Positions 46,137 to 58,036 of a stretch of DNA of 64,000 nt are shown in pieces; position 1 is the stretch's first letter; the number at the start of each line of letters is the position of its first letter. A program made the position numbers and the translations under genes. The notes beneath the pieces were generated by a model. That model was given only the letters and a program-made list of their open reading frames with translations. It had not been told where the DNA came from and made no database searches. Source of the stretch: Crossaster papposus (Eukaryota > Echinodermata > Asteroidea > Velatida > Solasteridae); NCBI GenBank assembly GCA_037893245.1, contig JBAIAA010000241.1, positions 124,001-188,000 on the forward strand. The letters run 5' to 3'.

Positions 46137-46672
46137 CGTACGACGATGATGATGATAGCAGAGAGGCTGCTTTGGTGGAGACTGCACGTATGAGTAAGTC
46201 CAACGTCAGGTTGAACAGCACAGGAGAGATGGGGCAGCCCTGCTTTACGCCTGAAAGGAGCTGGACTGCTGCAGTGCGGCCAGTGGGTGTGACAGAATCG
46301 GTGGTGGCATCTGTGTAGATATCCCGCACCAGGGATACCAGGCCCTCCGGGGCCCCGATGTAGGTGAGCACGGTGAACATAGCGTTGTGAGGGATGCTGC
46401 AAAAGGCGTTCTGTAGATCGAGCCAGGCGACGTTGAGGTTTTCTGTTTTTTTGACGGGCATCCTTCACGACGGTGGACAACGGGTCGGTAGGGTCCCACT
46501 GTTTGTGTATAAGGACAGTAGTAGCTGACTTCCAGGAGGACGGGACCCGGCTTTCACGCAGGCACCGGTTTTTGACTTTGGATAGCCATACCGGTATCTC
46601 AGAATCACATCGTGCGACTTTACTCTCATTTTGTAGTGACAGGTCACATATCAAAGGCAGTTTAATAAACAC
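46137..46672 (-). pseudogene. Non-LTR reverse transcriptase fragment (right arm)
   Basis: Inverted copy of 44,616-45,110 that keeps the extra block PVLFNLTLDLLIRAVST after CPIS, showing the pre-deletion state. It shares the same internal deletion after DPTDP, so decay preceded duplication. The frame ends in a CATCATCATC-type repeat (SSSSSY). Confidence 0.65.
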
Positions 46673-49600
46673 CTAAATCCTGGTATTTAAATATAATCCA
46701 GGGGTGCATTTTGACAGGAGCGTGCTTGCTTCCAGTACCTCAGTCGCGCCATTTTGAATTTCAGCTTCGCCTTCATCTAAATGATCTGAAAATATCTTTA
46801 TTGGATTCCTTGACGCCGAAAACATACATGGTTTGACAAAAAAAACATCCTACGCTGGCCTGTTACCGGGTTATTAGATGCTGTGGAGGAATGGCTGCCA
46901 TCTTGGAAAATGGCGGCCATATTCAAATCGCACGCAAAGTTGACGATGTCATCATGCAGTTTCGTGATCCCTACACCCTAATGATTAATTTTAGACATGA
47001 GGACAAATGTTATTATTCGGCTGCCGGTACCCTCCTCTTTTTTAGGCCTCTGCTGCAGCACTATTACATATCGAGCCGCTCGAAAGGCTTTATTATCGAG
47101 CCGCTCAATCAAAATTGCGTCCAGCCGTGACCGAGCGCAGACCGATTGAAAATCGAGCAAAAAATCAAGCAAAAAAAATGAGCGAAAATCGAGCAGAAAT
47201 CTGGCGCGAATCGAGCGGAAACTGAAGTGTATTCAAGCGAGAGAGATCGAGGAGCCATCGAGCTCGATTTCAGAGAACCATTGGATCCAACAAGTTTGAC
47301 ATTTGAAATAGAGCCCTCAAGTGTTTGCTGACAATAATGTCCACGTACGGCAGTGGTTGAAAACACGAGGGTTTCATTAGTTCGTTAAGGTTTTCTTTGT
47401 CCGTTCGTGTGTTCGGCTTTTCTGTCCACAAATTTTATTAAAGATTTTGTTTGGTTGTTTTGTGGGTTATTTTCATTGAAAACGACCACAAATAGTCAGA
47501 AATAGCCTACATACATGTACATGTCCACCGGTACACCCATTCACATTTTTGTATCACTGTGGAGACATGGCTTTGTTCTCATGTACAAAATGGTTGAAAA
47601 GTCGAGCACGTTTTTCAAAATGCTCCCATTTTAACCACAATTATTTTCCTGGGTTGAAATTTCGACCCAATATACCGGTACCTTATTTCATACCAATACT
47701 CCGTGTTTTTTTTAAAGTAGATTTTGTGTCTTTGGGATTCTTTTTCCGTTATATTTTTCATACAATGTTTCAAAAATGCAAGAGAAAAATGTTTTTAACA
47801 CTTTGTAGATCCTTTTTAACACTCTGAAATTTCATTTTCAAAAATTATTGTGATATTTTTTGTTTTAATCTTCACAGAATCCTTGGACAAATTTAAGAAT
47901 TAACAGACCATTTTGGAGGATTAAGAATGAATCCAAATGTACGTGGTGGAGGATTTTGCAGAATCGATTGAGGATGGTTCCAAAATGTGGGTCATGGTTT
48001 TTCATGGGTTAATCAAAATAAGAAAATGTACATTAGCACCAAAAAATGTAATTTCAACCAAACTGCTACAACTTTTTGTGACTGGTCGTGGTGATATTAA
48101 TTTAATTTAAGTTACCCCTGTACAAACTCACTGTACATGTGTACAGACGTGAAACTTATTTAATTACAGTTAAAGTGAACTTGAACATTTTGTACAGGAG
48201 ACAGAAATCATTTGGAAACTTGCATTCGTGTATTGTTTTTATTTTTTTTGTCATGTACAGCGCATAACGTGTGTGATTACAACTTCATTAGAAAGTTTTT
48301 TAATATTCTACACTCATGGAAAGTTTGTGTTATTAAAAATATGCCCCACAGGTATTCGTAACACGGGGTCACCTCGTATCGTCGGAGACGAGAAAATAAT
48401 TGTCGAAAGTTCCAGAACATGGCAACTTGGTGTAATCACCTGATAGATCACATGATCTTTCATCCTGGACATTGAATCGCTGCACTCGCTCGTCGCACTA
48501 ACAATGATATATGGACTTCACGTGTAGCACAACGTATCGATTTTCGTGAGAAACCAATATTCTCTACGGTGAATACTTGTATGTGACGCGCTCCTACGAA
48601 ACCCGACATAAGTCGCACAGGCTATTTCGAGATACAGCTCGTCAAAGTTAAGATGGGGTGATAAATCGGGCGGACATCGATTTTTGTTTTTCGTTATGTT
48701 TTTATTCTTTAATAATAATATACTTTACCCCTAAGTTAAACAAAATCAACTTTATTTATGAAAAAGTACAAAAATCATGCATTTATTGAGGGAAACTGTG
48801 TTCAAAAAGTGTTAATTTATCTCCCAAATACATACACATCGAAATAAAATCCTCATAAAATTTGAAGTATGTATGTATAAAGGTGGTTTTGGTACCAAAT
48901 AAAAGCTAAAGGTGTGTACTATAATAGAAATAACAATATCTCACTTTTTAAAAATAACCACTTACATACTGTATGGTTGTGTGGGAGCAGGTCACATATA
49001 AACTGCGATATCTTTGGAGATGTTTTGGATTTAAGATAAATAGGGGTCTCAGGTATTTGCTAGTGGTAGTTTGGAGTTAAATTGTATGTACTTAACATTT
49101 TCTTGAAACGGTTTTTGGATTTTTTCGTCATGAAAATGAACATTAACAACGTAACATTTAGAGAAACGAAAAGTTACGATGTGCTATCGAAAATCAACTT
49201 AACCCCAATCCTAAACCAGGTCGCTCCAAGTTTGAAATTACACTTACATTGTAATTTCATGCTTTGGCTTACTGTTAATAACTTAATTGTACAATAATCG
49301 ATGTGTGTATTTTCATTCAACCGGGAAGGTATCATAAAGAAGGTCAGTTTTAATGTCACACAGTGTACCTAAAAAATAGGGAGACATCACAACATTTGTT
49401 ATCAAAATGCACATTTTTTATCAAAATTTCATTTTGCAACAAATATGAATATTTTCACTGTTTATTGATTAATGATAACATGTTGGTAACCTTATCACAC
49501 ATGTTGAAAATGGTCATTTCAAATTCATCAAGTTAATTCCTAATTGTCACCCAAATACAAAGAAACACCCACGTCCATACACATGCATGTATACTGTACA

Positions 49601-50181
49601 TGTATGCATGTTTACATAAATGTGGAGGCCTAGTGAATTCTTGCACTTGCAATGTATTTTGCCAATTTAAGCAAATTAACAAAGATCAATGACATTTTTT
49701 GTTTGGTTTTTAGTAACATATTTGTCTATAATACATGTATGTTAGGTTCATTAGTTGTCAAAATACCGGTAGCTCAGCATAATTTTGTTTAAACTTTAGA
49801 AAATGTTTGGGAGTCACCAATTTTAGGACGAAATTTCTGTGACATAAACGCATTTTTTGTTTTAAATTAATATATTTATGTGTATCAAATGTGAATAAAA
49901 AGCAAAACTGGTTCTAGTGTACGTTTAGTGTTGTAATTTGCCGTCTAGAAATTGACCCCCCCTTTTTAAATTTCGCAGCCACTCAAAATGAGTGACGTAA
50001 ACCGAGGCAGAGCCCGAACAAATTCTCGATAGTCGGTACGCGACGTCTAGGTACGAGAAGGGTTCGCGCGGCCACATTGTTGTGTGTACATGTACCCACA
50101 GTGTACGAATCGCATACGCTTTGTGCACACACGTACAACGTACATTTGTACATGTACATGTAGTCGGTAATCAAATTTAGC

Positions 50182-50318
50182 ATGGACGATCGTGAAAGTT
50201 CTTTCTCGGAAGTTGTTGAATCCAACGAATACAGTACTGATTCGTCTCATTCTAATCACAGTATTTCTTATTCAGACACTGACTTGAGCGAGGATAAAGA
50301 TATGGGGTCCCTCTAGGC
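50182..50318 (+). CDS. Acidic Ser-rich ORF (right arm)
   Basis: Identical reading to the ORF on the minus strand at 33,540-33,668 (MDDRESSFSEVVESNEY...), ending at TAG near 50,316. Conservation of both copies simply reflects the recent duplication. Confidence 0.4.
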
Positions 50319-50369
50319 GCTCTACCGATAGGTCGAAGCACGACCACTCGAAATGGTCGCTGCAGAGGG

Positions 50370-50525
50370 CCGAAAATCACTAGGCCCTCCTGGACCACTT
50401 CGCTCTGGTAAGCTTTACTTTTGCTGTCCAAATCCTCCGATATTTAGGATCAGCCGGGAACAAATTAAGACTTACTCCATCCTTAGTAGTTTTGCTACAC
50501 CCAGCGGCTACACACTATGTAGTCG
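50370..50525 (-). pseudogene. THAP domain N-terminal exon (right arm), nonsense copy
   Basis: Inverted copy of the THAP exon at 33,315. A three-base loss turns the codons after MPTT into TAG, so this copy cannot start the domain. Otherwise CVAAGCSKTTKDG and FPADPKY are kept. Confidence 0.75.
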
Positions 50526-51899
50526 GCATGACCAAAAAATGGTTGTATTCCTACCCTGATTCAGAATGAAAAACAATGTAAAGACGGACACTGCGCGCAG
50601 TCTAGGCCGGCAATTCTCTGCCTCGATTTTCGTCATACAACACGCTAAGTTTTATGTTAATGAGGCTTCCCTTCGAGGGGCGGAGTGGTATGACTAAACA
50701 TTTTCAAAAATTATTTCCCCCCATTTATCACAGAAAATAAACACAACCCCACACATAATGTTTTTGTCAACATTATACTTCATGGATTTAAGCCAAAAAA
50801 ACACCTTATTACATACATGTTTCCTTTAATTACAAACAAATAACATTATTCTGTAATAATATTTAAAATATTATTTTTTTTCTTAGCAAAGTATCGACAA
50901 GTAACTATTTTTGAAGTCTAATAATAAGAATTGGTGAGAAATTGTTTTAAAAAAATCTGGATCATGAAGATTTGCGCACACTCCGTAACATTTTGTGTCG
51001 GCACATGTTACGGTGTGAAACGTCTTTACAAATAATAACTTCGTTCAAACATAACCAAAAGAGTTGCAAAAAGCAACATTTTGTATGGTATCTGGCACCA
51101 ACTTTTCAACAGAAAAGGGTAGAATGCTATTACTTACCGGGATCGAAAAAATATCCCACCATATTCCGAAATTCATATGAGTATTTTGAGTCATCCAATT
51201 TCGTTACCGAGTGGTGTTTCGATGCGCTAAAGAAAACACAAATGTTATTTTTTTATGAATGAGTATCCCATGATACATCACATGATGTTGCCTCAGTTAG
51301 TGCCGTCTGCAAAATTCCTGCTCGAACTCCGGCACCTGCAGCCGGACTGAATTTGTTTTTCGTGTTGAGCTGGTTACAGAGTTGCCAGGTTACGGCGTGA
51401 TCTACCCTTTTTCCGGGTCATCCAAGGTAAGCTTCTAATTTACCTTCTACTTGTGAATAAAATGCGATAAAATGAGTCACTAGATTTGAAATGCAAAGTT
51501 TAGAATTATTTAGAAGTTGTAATAATGACCCCGGCTGCGTTCCACTTACGCGAACTGTTTGCGCGAACGTTCGCCTACGTTTTGAAATTGCGTTATTTGA
51601 AGTGAAACGATATTTTAAAAACTACGTTTTCAAAATGGTGGCGCCCAGTGACAGTGATCAGTGATCGTTTAGTTGGCTGCTTTTTGTCCAACTCCTTATT
51701 TTTCTTAAAAAGGTCCCTGTAACTGCTCAAAACAATCCACCATTTATAACGAAAAGTATGAAACGTAAATCAAAACCGTGAAAAGAGCACTGTCGTCTGC
51801 TAACCTCTTCGCCATCTTTAAAATACGTCACTGGCCAACAGCGAACAGCTCGGAATGTCGTTCGCCGTTTTCGCTAACGTTAGCCAACATAATTGATGC

Positions 51900-53862
51900 T
51901 TCTAATGTTGGGGCTTAGATAGTAGGCTGGCACTGGATCTGAGTAAACACAAGTCTTCTGTGGAGGTCTGTCATTAGCACTGCTCGTCTCCTGATTAGCA
52001 ACTGCATATAAGGTTAAATCTAGAGAGAAAAAAGAAGGGAAAAATACAATCAATGATGGAATTTGGAAATGACTTGTTACAAGAAAAGAAATTTAGTTCG
52101 TCACTTGTCCCTATTTTATTTTATTTTTAAATGTTCTACACAAAAATATGGAGCCAAAGTTGCACACGCTTCCCACCCCCCCCAAAAAAAAAAAAATTGA
52201 AATAACATTTCTTTAGTTGAACGGAATTTTTACGATTTGAAATGCAAACTTGCCGTACAATTTTCCTGAGATACCGGTATGGTTTATTTGTAACCTTGTA
52301 CAAACAAAAAATTGCTCACACCTAATGTTTTCTCAAACACCCCCCCCCCCCCCACCCCCACCCTTATAAAAAGGGGCTAAAAGATAGGTGTATATACATG
52401 TACTTAGCCAGAGCTGGCAATTTTTTTTGGACATAAACGAGATTTGACGAGCTACATGTATGTGTAGCTAAGTTGTCGTGAATCCAACAATTTCATTTAT
52501 TAAATTAGCACGCGGAGTTTCTGTAGGCTGTGTCCGGATTACTTGGCTGCGGCTTGAAATTATGCATGAGTCTATGGTAGCAGCTACAACCACATTTTAT
52601 AGACTCATGCATAATGTCAAACTGCAGCCAGAAGGCAAAATAGCGGCCAACGTTCATGCTGGATATAGAAAAAAATTCGCGTGAAAAAAGATATCCATTT
52701 TAAAAATGAATTGTAACCTCGAGTTGAATGACAATCTTTTGACTTTTTGTATTGTATTATTACAGTTCTCTTCCTCTTTGGTCAATATCAAATATGTTTT
52801 GTATTATTAGTATGACCCCCGACAACATGCACAGCACCGACAACACATTCATTCCATAACATATTCTACATTGACAAATGACAAAAGAAAGAGTTACAGA
52901 ACTATAATAACATAAAGCGTGTTCGAATGTGTGGCCCCGTATATAAGGTCAATATCATAGTTAAGAGAATATGGCCTGTTGGTGTAAATGTCATTTAAGA
53001 GCATCAGAATCTTTTTCGGAACCACAAACAAACACTGAGGTGTTATAAGCTTCACCCTGAACGAAGTCTGAAGTCTAGGCCTGAACGTTACTGCAACACC
53101 TACCGGTTCCAACGATTTTCCTTTGTCGTTTCTCTTGGACAGCTGTGACTTGCTCTATCTTATTGATGTCCGTAAACCGGGCGTAGCAAGATCATAAAAT
53201 CCAACATGTTTCGGTTGTCCGCCTGCCGATGCTAAACCCATCCGCTCTCTGCAACGCGGAGTCATGTTTGGCCAGTAATTCTCTCGCTATATCTGACTGT
53301 TTTCCCTTCAAACTCTTCCATTTGTCAGCAAACTCGAGGAAGCGAGACCAGCTTTGATTAGAAAAAGGTGAAACCCTGCCTTTGGCTCCAGAATCACAGT
53401 GCAAAATGCACATAAATAAAGGCTCGGCGTCGTCTTTAGAAGCCGCCATGTTGGATTGCTGTACACCGGGTCAGAAACTGTGCGTAACGAGAGCGCTGAT
53501 TGGATGCCGACGGAGATTCACAACACAGTATTTCCGATTGGTCACAATTTAGGTTTAGTCACGTGAGTGCCGTTTTGTTAAATGAAACTTTGTTTCAGTT
53601 TTGGCTTCAGTTATGCAGTTTGGTAATAACGCTGGAGCCACGTACGGGCCAAAGCCAGGTTCATGTAACGGCAAGTTTTGAAAAAAAAATTATAATCGGT
53701 CCATTTTTTCGCCAAAAATACACCAAAAGTGCCACTTTTGCAAAAATGAACAGTCATTTTTGTATTTAGCAACAACAACTTAAATGAACTTCGATGTTTT
53801 CATTTTGTACCAAAATGGGGATCACGAACGAACACAATAATCGCACTCGTCCCATGGTCTAA
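51900..53862. repeat. Inverted, rearranged copy of 18,022-21,960
   Basis: Read on the minus strand this segment follows 18,022-18,410, 19,320-19,924 and 21,356-21,945. The 900 bp insert and the GC-rich block are missing. An unrelated ~490 bp stands at 52,460-52,950 and includes a hairpin (GACTCATGCATAAT near 52,600 with its complement near 52,563). It ends in CGTCCCATGGTCTA at 53,849-53,862. Confidence 0.8.
53192..53449 (-). pseudogene. Exon-like zinc-binding module, copy 2
   Basis: Starts MAASKDDAEPLFMCILHCD and continues through KSLKGKQSDIARELLAKHD. It then shifts frame after QRAD, so the HRSCYARF block at about 53,190 falls out of frame. At the position of the stop in copy 1 this copy has a sense codon. 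Related in pattern to the Cys-rich start of the ORF at 4,025. Confidence 0.6.
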
Positions 53863-55056
53863 AGGAGAATATTTTCTGATATGGAAGCATTTTATATATA
53901 TGTACATGTATCAGTATCTGGTAACCTTCGGGAGGTCAATGACTTTGAAAACACCACCTGTGACTAATAAAGCCTATGTCATTATCTTCAGGCTATGAAA
54001 ATGACCAGATTCAAAAATTATTAACAACTCGAAAGGTGCTGCTACAGTCAGTTCGCAGCTTTCGGAAAGTGATTTCTTTTATTAGCTACATGTACGTACG
54101 CATAACTCTCTTGGTAAAATTAATATTCATGTGATTGAATACCACATTTTTAAATTAATTTTTTCGATAATGGGTCTACATGTACATTAAACAACAATTT
54201 TATCCAAAATTGAAGATTTCAAAAAAATGTTGAAATATTTAGAGAATATGGGTTGAAACGGTGTTGTTACTGTCGTGAGTTTACGGTTGGCAAAAATGTT
54301 TCTAGGTATATAAATTGAAAGACGGCAGACCAAATTCACAATTCTGTGAAAGGTTTTAGATTAATTAGATTAACTTATTCACTTGATGATTTGAAATATA
54401 AGCAGGGTCGCCAACAATTCCCAAGCATTCCATACGATTTTTTATGAAATTGTAAACGAACGTTATTGCACCATTGTTCACGTCCTGACCAATCACATAA
54501 ATTGACTCTGCCGCACAATAAGCTGCCGGCTGACCGGATCATGTGATCAAAAATGCCAAAGACAACATTTCTGTTCGAAAAGAAATTGGCTTTTCTCCCT
54601 TTAAATTGATTTTTTAGTTTAATTTGTTTTGTCCACGTGCAGTCAGTTAAATTATCAATTGTATGAAACAAAGGTCCATGAGAATAATTTTATAATAATG
54701 TTACTTTGGATTTTGCATTTTAGTACTGGTAGCCCTTATGCACATGTACCCTGTAAGTTCATGACAATCGGATCTACCAGTACCCTTGTTTTTAAAACAA
54801 AAATATTCATTTTGATTTGTTTGACGTCTACGTGAGTTCACACATTTGTCAGTTTTTTTATATAAATATACCTACATGTAACAAGTTACTAAATAAATTA
54901 TGTATACTACATTGATAAGACATGGCCCAAAGGTTCAAAAATATAATTCATCTTAAAATGTTTGATGGCGTCATGGTACCATTGGATTTTCATATATCTA
55001 CAAACACAATTTTTAAATAATTAGACCAGGATGATTTTGGGCCTATTCACCGGCCT
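53863..55056. other. Intron sequence, no gene seen
   Basis: AT-rich with TACATGTA words. No exon, domain or inverted repeat could be supported. Confidence 0.45.
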
Positions 55057-55064
55057 ATTGGTAC

Positions 55065-55378
55065 CACTGACCTCTATACATGGACAGATCATCATTGTTT
55101 CATTTTGAAGTCGGCATGCAGAGAAGTGCAACATGGCGGACCCACGACGTGACTCTGTGAGCCAATGAAATGTCCAGGTGTTGGTACGATACGCATTACG
55201 TAATGTTTATAAATACAAAATGTACAGAATAAATCCGCTGACCTCCACACCTGGACATTTCATTGGCTCACAGCAGTGACGTCTCGGGTCCGCCATGTTG
55301 CACTTCCAGTTCGCGCCGACTTCAAGTGTTAGCACAGCAGAATATGGACAATGGTCCGTCCAGGTGTAGAGGTCAGTG
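55065..55378. mobile_element. hAT-type MITE, 314 bp, 8-base target duplication
   Basis: Ends CACTGACCTCTA / TAGAGGTCAGTG are flanked by identical ATTGGTAC at 55,057-55,064 and 55,379-55,386. Long internal arms pair (CCAATGAAATGTCCAGGTGT with 55,248-55,268; CAACATGGCGGAC with its complement near 55,292). The right end is 54 bases before host exon 3, so its right flank forms part of the branch-point/acceptor region. Confidence 0.85.
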
Positions 55379-55431
55379 ATTGGTACATGTACATGTAGCT
55401 CCAGATTTCATGGTTTGTGTTTTCTTCACAG

Positions 55432-55554
55432 GAATTAGCTCAACAATCTGAGCTAGCAACAGTGACTGACAGGGAGAGGGACCATCTACTGAATAAAAGA
55501 TACAGTGATCTGATAAGGGACCAGAAGAAAAGAGATGCAGAAATTGATGCAGAG
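55432..55554 (+). CDS. Host gene exon 3: coiled-coil-like segment
   Basis: A 123-base exon begins after the acceptor TTTTCTTCACAG (ending 55,431) and reads in phase 0 as ELAQQSELATVTDRERDHLL, then NKRYSDLIRDQKKRDAEIDAE. It ends at GAG|GTCTGT, a weak but usable donor. The 41 residues are strongly charged and helical, consistent with a coiled coil. Start phase matches the end of exon 2. If the donor is not used, the frame would run nine more codons to a TGA. A hAT-type MITE ends 54 bases upstream of the exon. Next exons were not found before the window end. Confidence 0.5.
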
Positions 55555-55649
55555 GTCTGTAAAATCTCAGCTGCATCTATGTGATCACTGTTAGTTCATT
55601 GGGGTGGTGAAACAATAACAAATTATGTCTTAAATTAAACATTTACTAA

Positions 55650-56248
55650 GGGAATAAATGTGTGTTCGGTCGGTTTTAATCAATCTGTTTAATACCGCTT
55701 GGAGTCTGGGTGCTGATAATTACCCGAGCCGAAGGCGAGGGTAATTATCAGCACCCAGACTCCAAGCGGTATTAAACAGAGTGATTAATACCGACCGAAC
55801 ACACATTTATTCCCATTCATAAATATCTTTTTTGTAAAATTCAGCCATAAAAGCCCCGAAAATCACGGAAAATTGTCGCAAGTAAATTTCGGTGTTTCGC
55901 CATTCTGTGCGTGTCAAATGACATGTTTCCGCCTCTGTCGCTCTACACAATACTGTACATGCAATAAAGCGTATTTACTAGGAACCAGACTATTACTGCT
56001 ATTGGCAACCTCGTTTTCAGCGTGTCAAGCTGTACGCGCCCAACACCACCCTACTATTGGAGACGATGTACGGTTGGAAATAAAGTGAGCCCTGGGGACG
56101 GGTATAATGCGACATCGCGTGACGTATTTTGCTACCAGCTAGTTTTAAACACTTCCAGCCATGTCTTTATCGTCCGTTTAATACCGGCCACGTGACGGGC
56201 TCTCGACCAATAGGAATGCCTAAACTGTCCCAGGTATTTATGAATGGC
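55650..56248. mobile_element. PIF/Harbinger-like MITE, copy 2
   Basis: Same family as 41,997-42,577, 599 bases long, beginning GGGAATAAATGTGTGTTCGG and ending TATTTATGAATGGC. TAA lies at 55,647-55,649 and 56,249-56,251. The long hairpin GGAGTCTGGGTGCTGATAAT is fully preserved. It lies about 95 bases after host exon 3. Confidence 0.8.
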
Positions 56249-56814
56249 TAATTAATATATCTTCCTCAAAGATGGCCATCTCAAATTGAAACTATGCAAT
56301 CACGCATGTGGAAAAATGTCCAAGTAAGCACACCTCTGCTTACATTTACAGCATAATAACATATACTTCATAATAGTGAAGAGAAAATGGCTTCACTGAA
56401 AACCAAGATGAATAGTTTTTTTTAAATGCCATATTATTCACTCCCAGCTTGGACCACAGAATTATTGCACGCCTAGAAAAAATTTCAAGAAAAATGTAGG
56501 TGTGCATTTTTCCACACGCCTGTGATTTTAAAATTGAACGGACTGACATACATGTATAGATGTAGGTATGCAGCAATATACAATGTGCCCTCAATCTGTT
56601 TACATATTGAAATGTGCCCGGCAGTATATGCTCACGCATCATAATTTGCATAATATTTGGATGATGTCGCAGGTTGCATAATTCAGAGGCGATCTGACCT
56701 GCGACATCACTCCACAAACCAAATTGTGTGCAAATCATGATGCGAGCGCGTACCCCCGGCCACTTGCCAAGCTTGTGTACTTGTACTGGTACGCGATTTT
56801 TGTTTTATAAATTT
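56249..56814. other. Repeat fragments, no gene
   Basis: 56,330-56,540 matches 11,800-12,010 (CACACGCC family). 56,640-56,720 holds a small inverted repeat around GTCGCAGGT/ACCTGCGAC. No gene. Confidence 0.5.
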
Positions 56815-58036
56815 ATATTTTTTGGGAATAATTACAGGATATCTAGCTCAATCATTTTGCTGGATGCCTAGAATCATTATTTACTTTCAAATGAGTAAGA
56901 TATTTCTCAAAAATTTGGTAGTACATGTAAATATTTTCAATATCTGCAAATGGTGTATTCTACCTTTAAAGGTACAGTGATGATTAAATTGAAGTACCCC
57001 TCGCACTCGTACTCGCACGCAATTCACCTGTTAACGCACGTATCTACTCGGCCATTGTCTGAGGATTTACGAGGTCTCGCAGTTACGCGCGAGGATTAAC
57101 GGGGTCTCGCAGTTACGCGCGAGCGCTTCCGAGGTGCGTGAAGAACGAGCACTTACGAGGGCAGTCATCCATGCATAACAATGACTTCGTGTGATTCCCA
57201 AGTACGTGTAGTGGCCCATTTACCAATCGATCGGGCTTTTCAGTTGGGACAACTGTTCTGAGGGATTGTTGCGCTACACAAAAGCCCAATTGAGAGCGCT
57301 TTTACTGCGAACATGGAGCTATAAAAAGGTTATTGGTTGAGGGCCAAGGAACGACCTACATTTATTTTCATTATAATTAGTGCACCGTGCTTCTTTTGTG
57401 GGATCTTGTTGGGTGCTCTACATGTACATGTATGTCCATTGTGTCGGTGAGTTTTAAAGCTGAATGACAAAGTATTGTTGATCTCTATTCGTATTATCGA
57501 GCGGTGTATTCGGAAGGACAAAAACCGTTGGTGAGAATGAGATCGTGCAAAAAAAGAACTTCCAATCATGTCCTTCTAACAAATTACCTTTTTCATTGGT
57601 TGTAATTGTATGCCACAAAGAGACATTCCCCAGCCAATTAAAATTCCAATGTGGTGGTCGGCCACATGTTGGCCAGCTTGCTTTTTGTAGGTCAGCTGTC
57701 AATCATTATCTGGATTTCTTGTGCCTACTTGGATTATATTCAAAATATTAGTTTGGGGGGGTCTTGGGGTCTTGGGGTCCTGGATCGGGATTTTGTATCA
57801 CCTTGATTATATTCCTACATGTATTTATTCTTGGCTGTAGGCCTATTGGTTTGGTGGAAGTTTTTGAAAGCTATCCTTGTAATTTACGGGCCATAAAATA
57901 GATCGTTTTTGTTAAATACATGTACAAGAAAAACGGAAAATAATTCGTATTAAATTTTTCCCTTAAATCCGTTTAAAATTGTTTAGGTGTTAAGGTCCCG
58001 TTTGTTGTGGTTTTTTTTCAAACAATGAAAGCAGAA

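Larger units (their letters stand above)
46132..51899. repeat. Right arm of large inverted duplication
   Basis: About 5.77 kb, the uninterrupted counterpart of 31,946-45,110. It supplies the empty sites for both left-arm insertions (near 48,922 and 48,710). Its outer edge joins the inverted copy of 18,022-21,960 at 51,900. Confidence 0.9.

Noticed and set aside
43462-47827. 92-codon ORF identical in both palindrome arms
   Set aside because: Identity follows from the recent duplication, not from selection; composition is not protein-like and no domain is visible.
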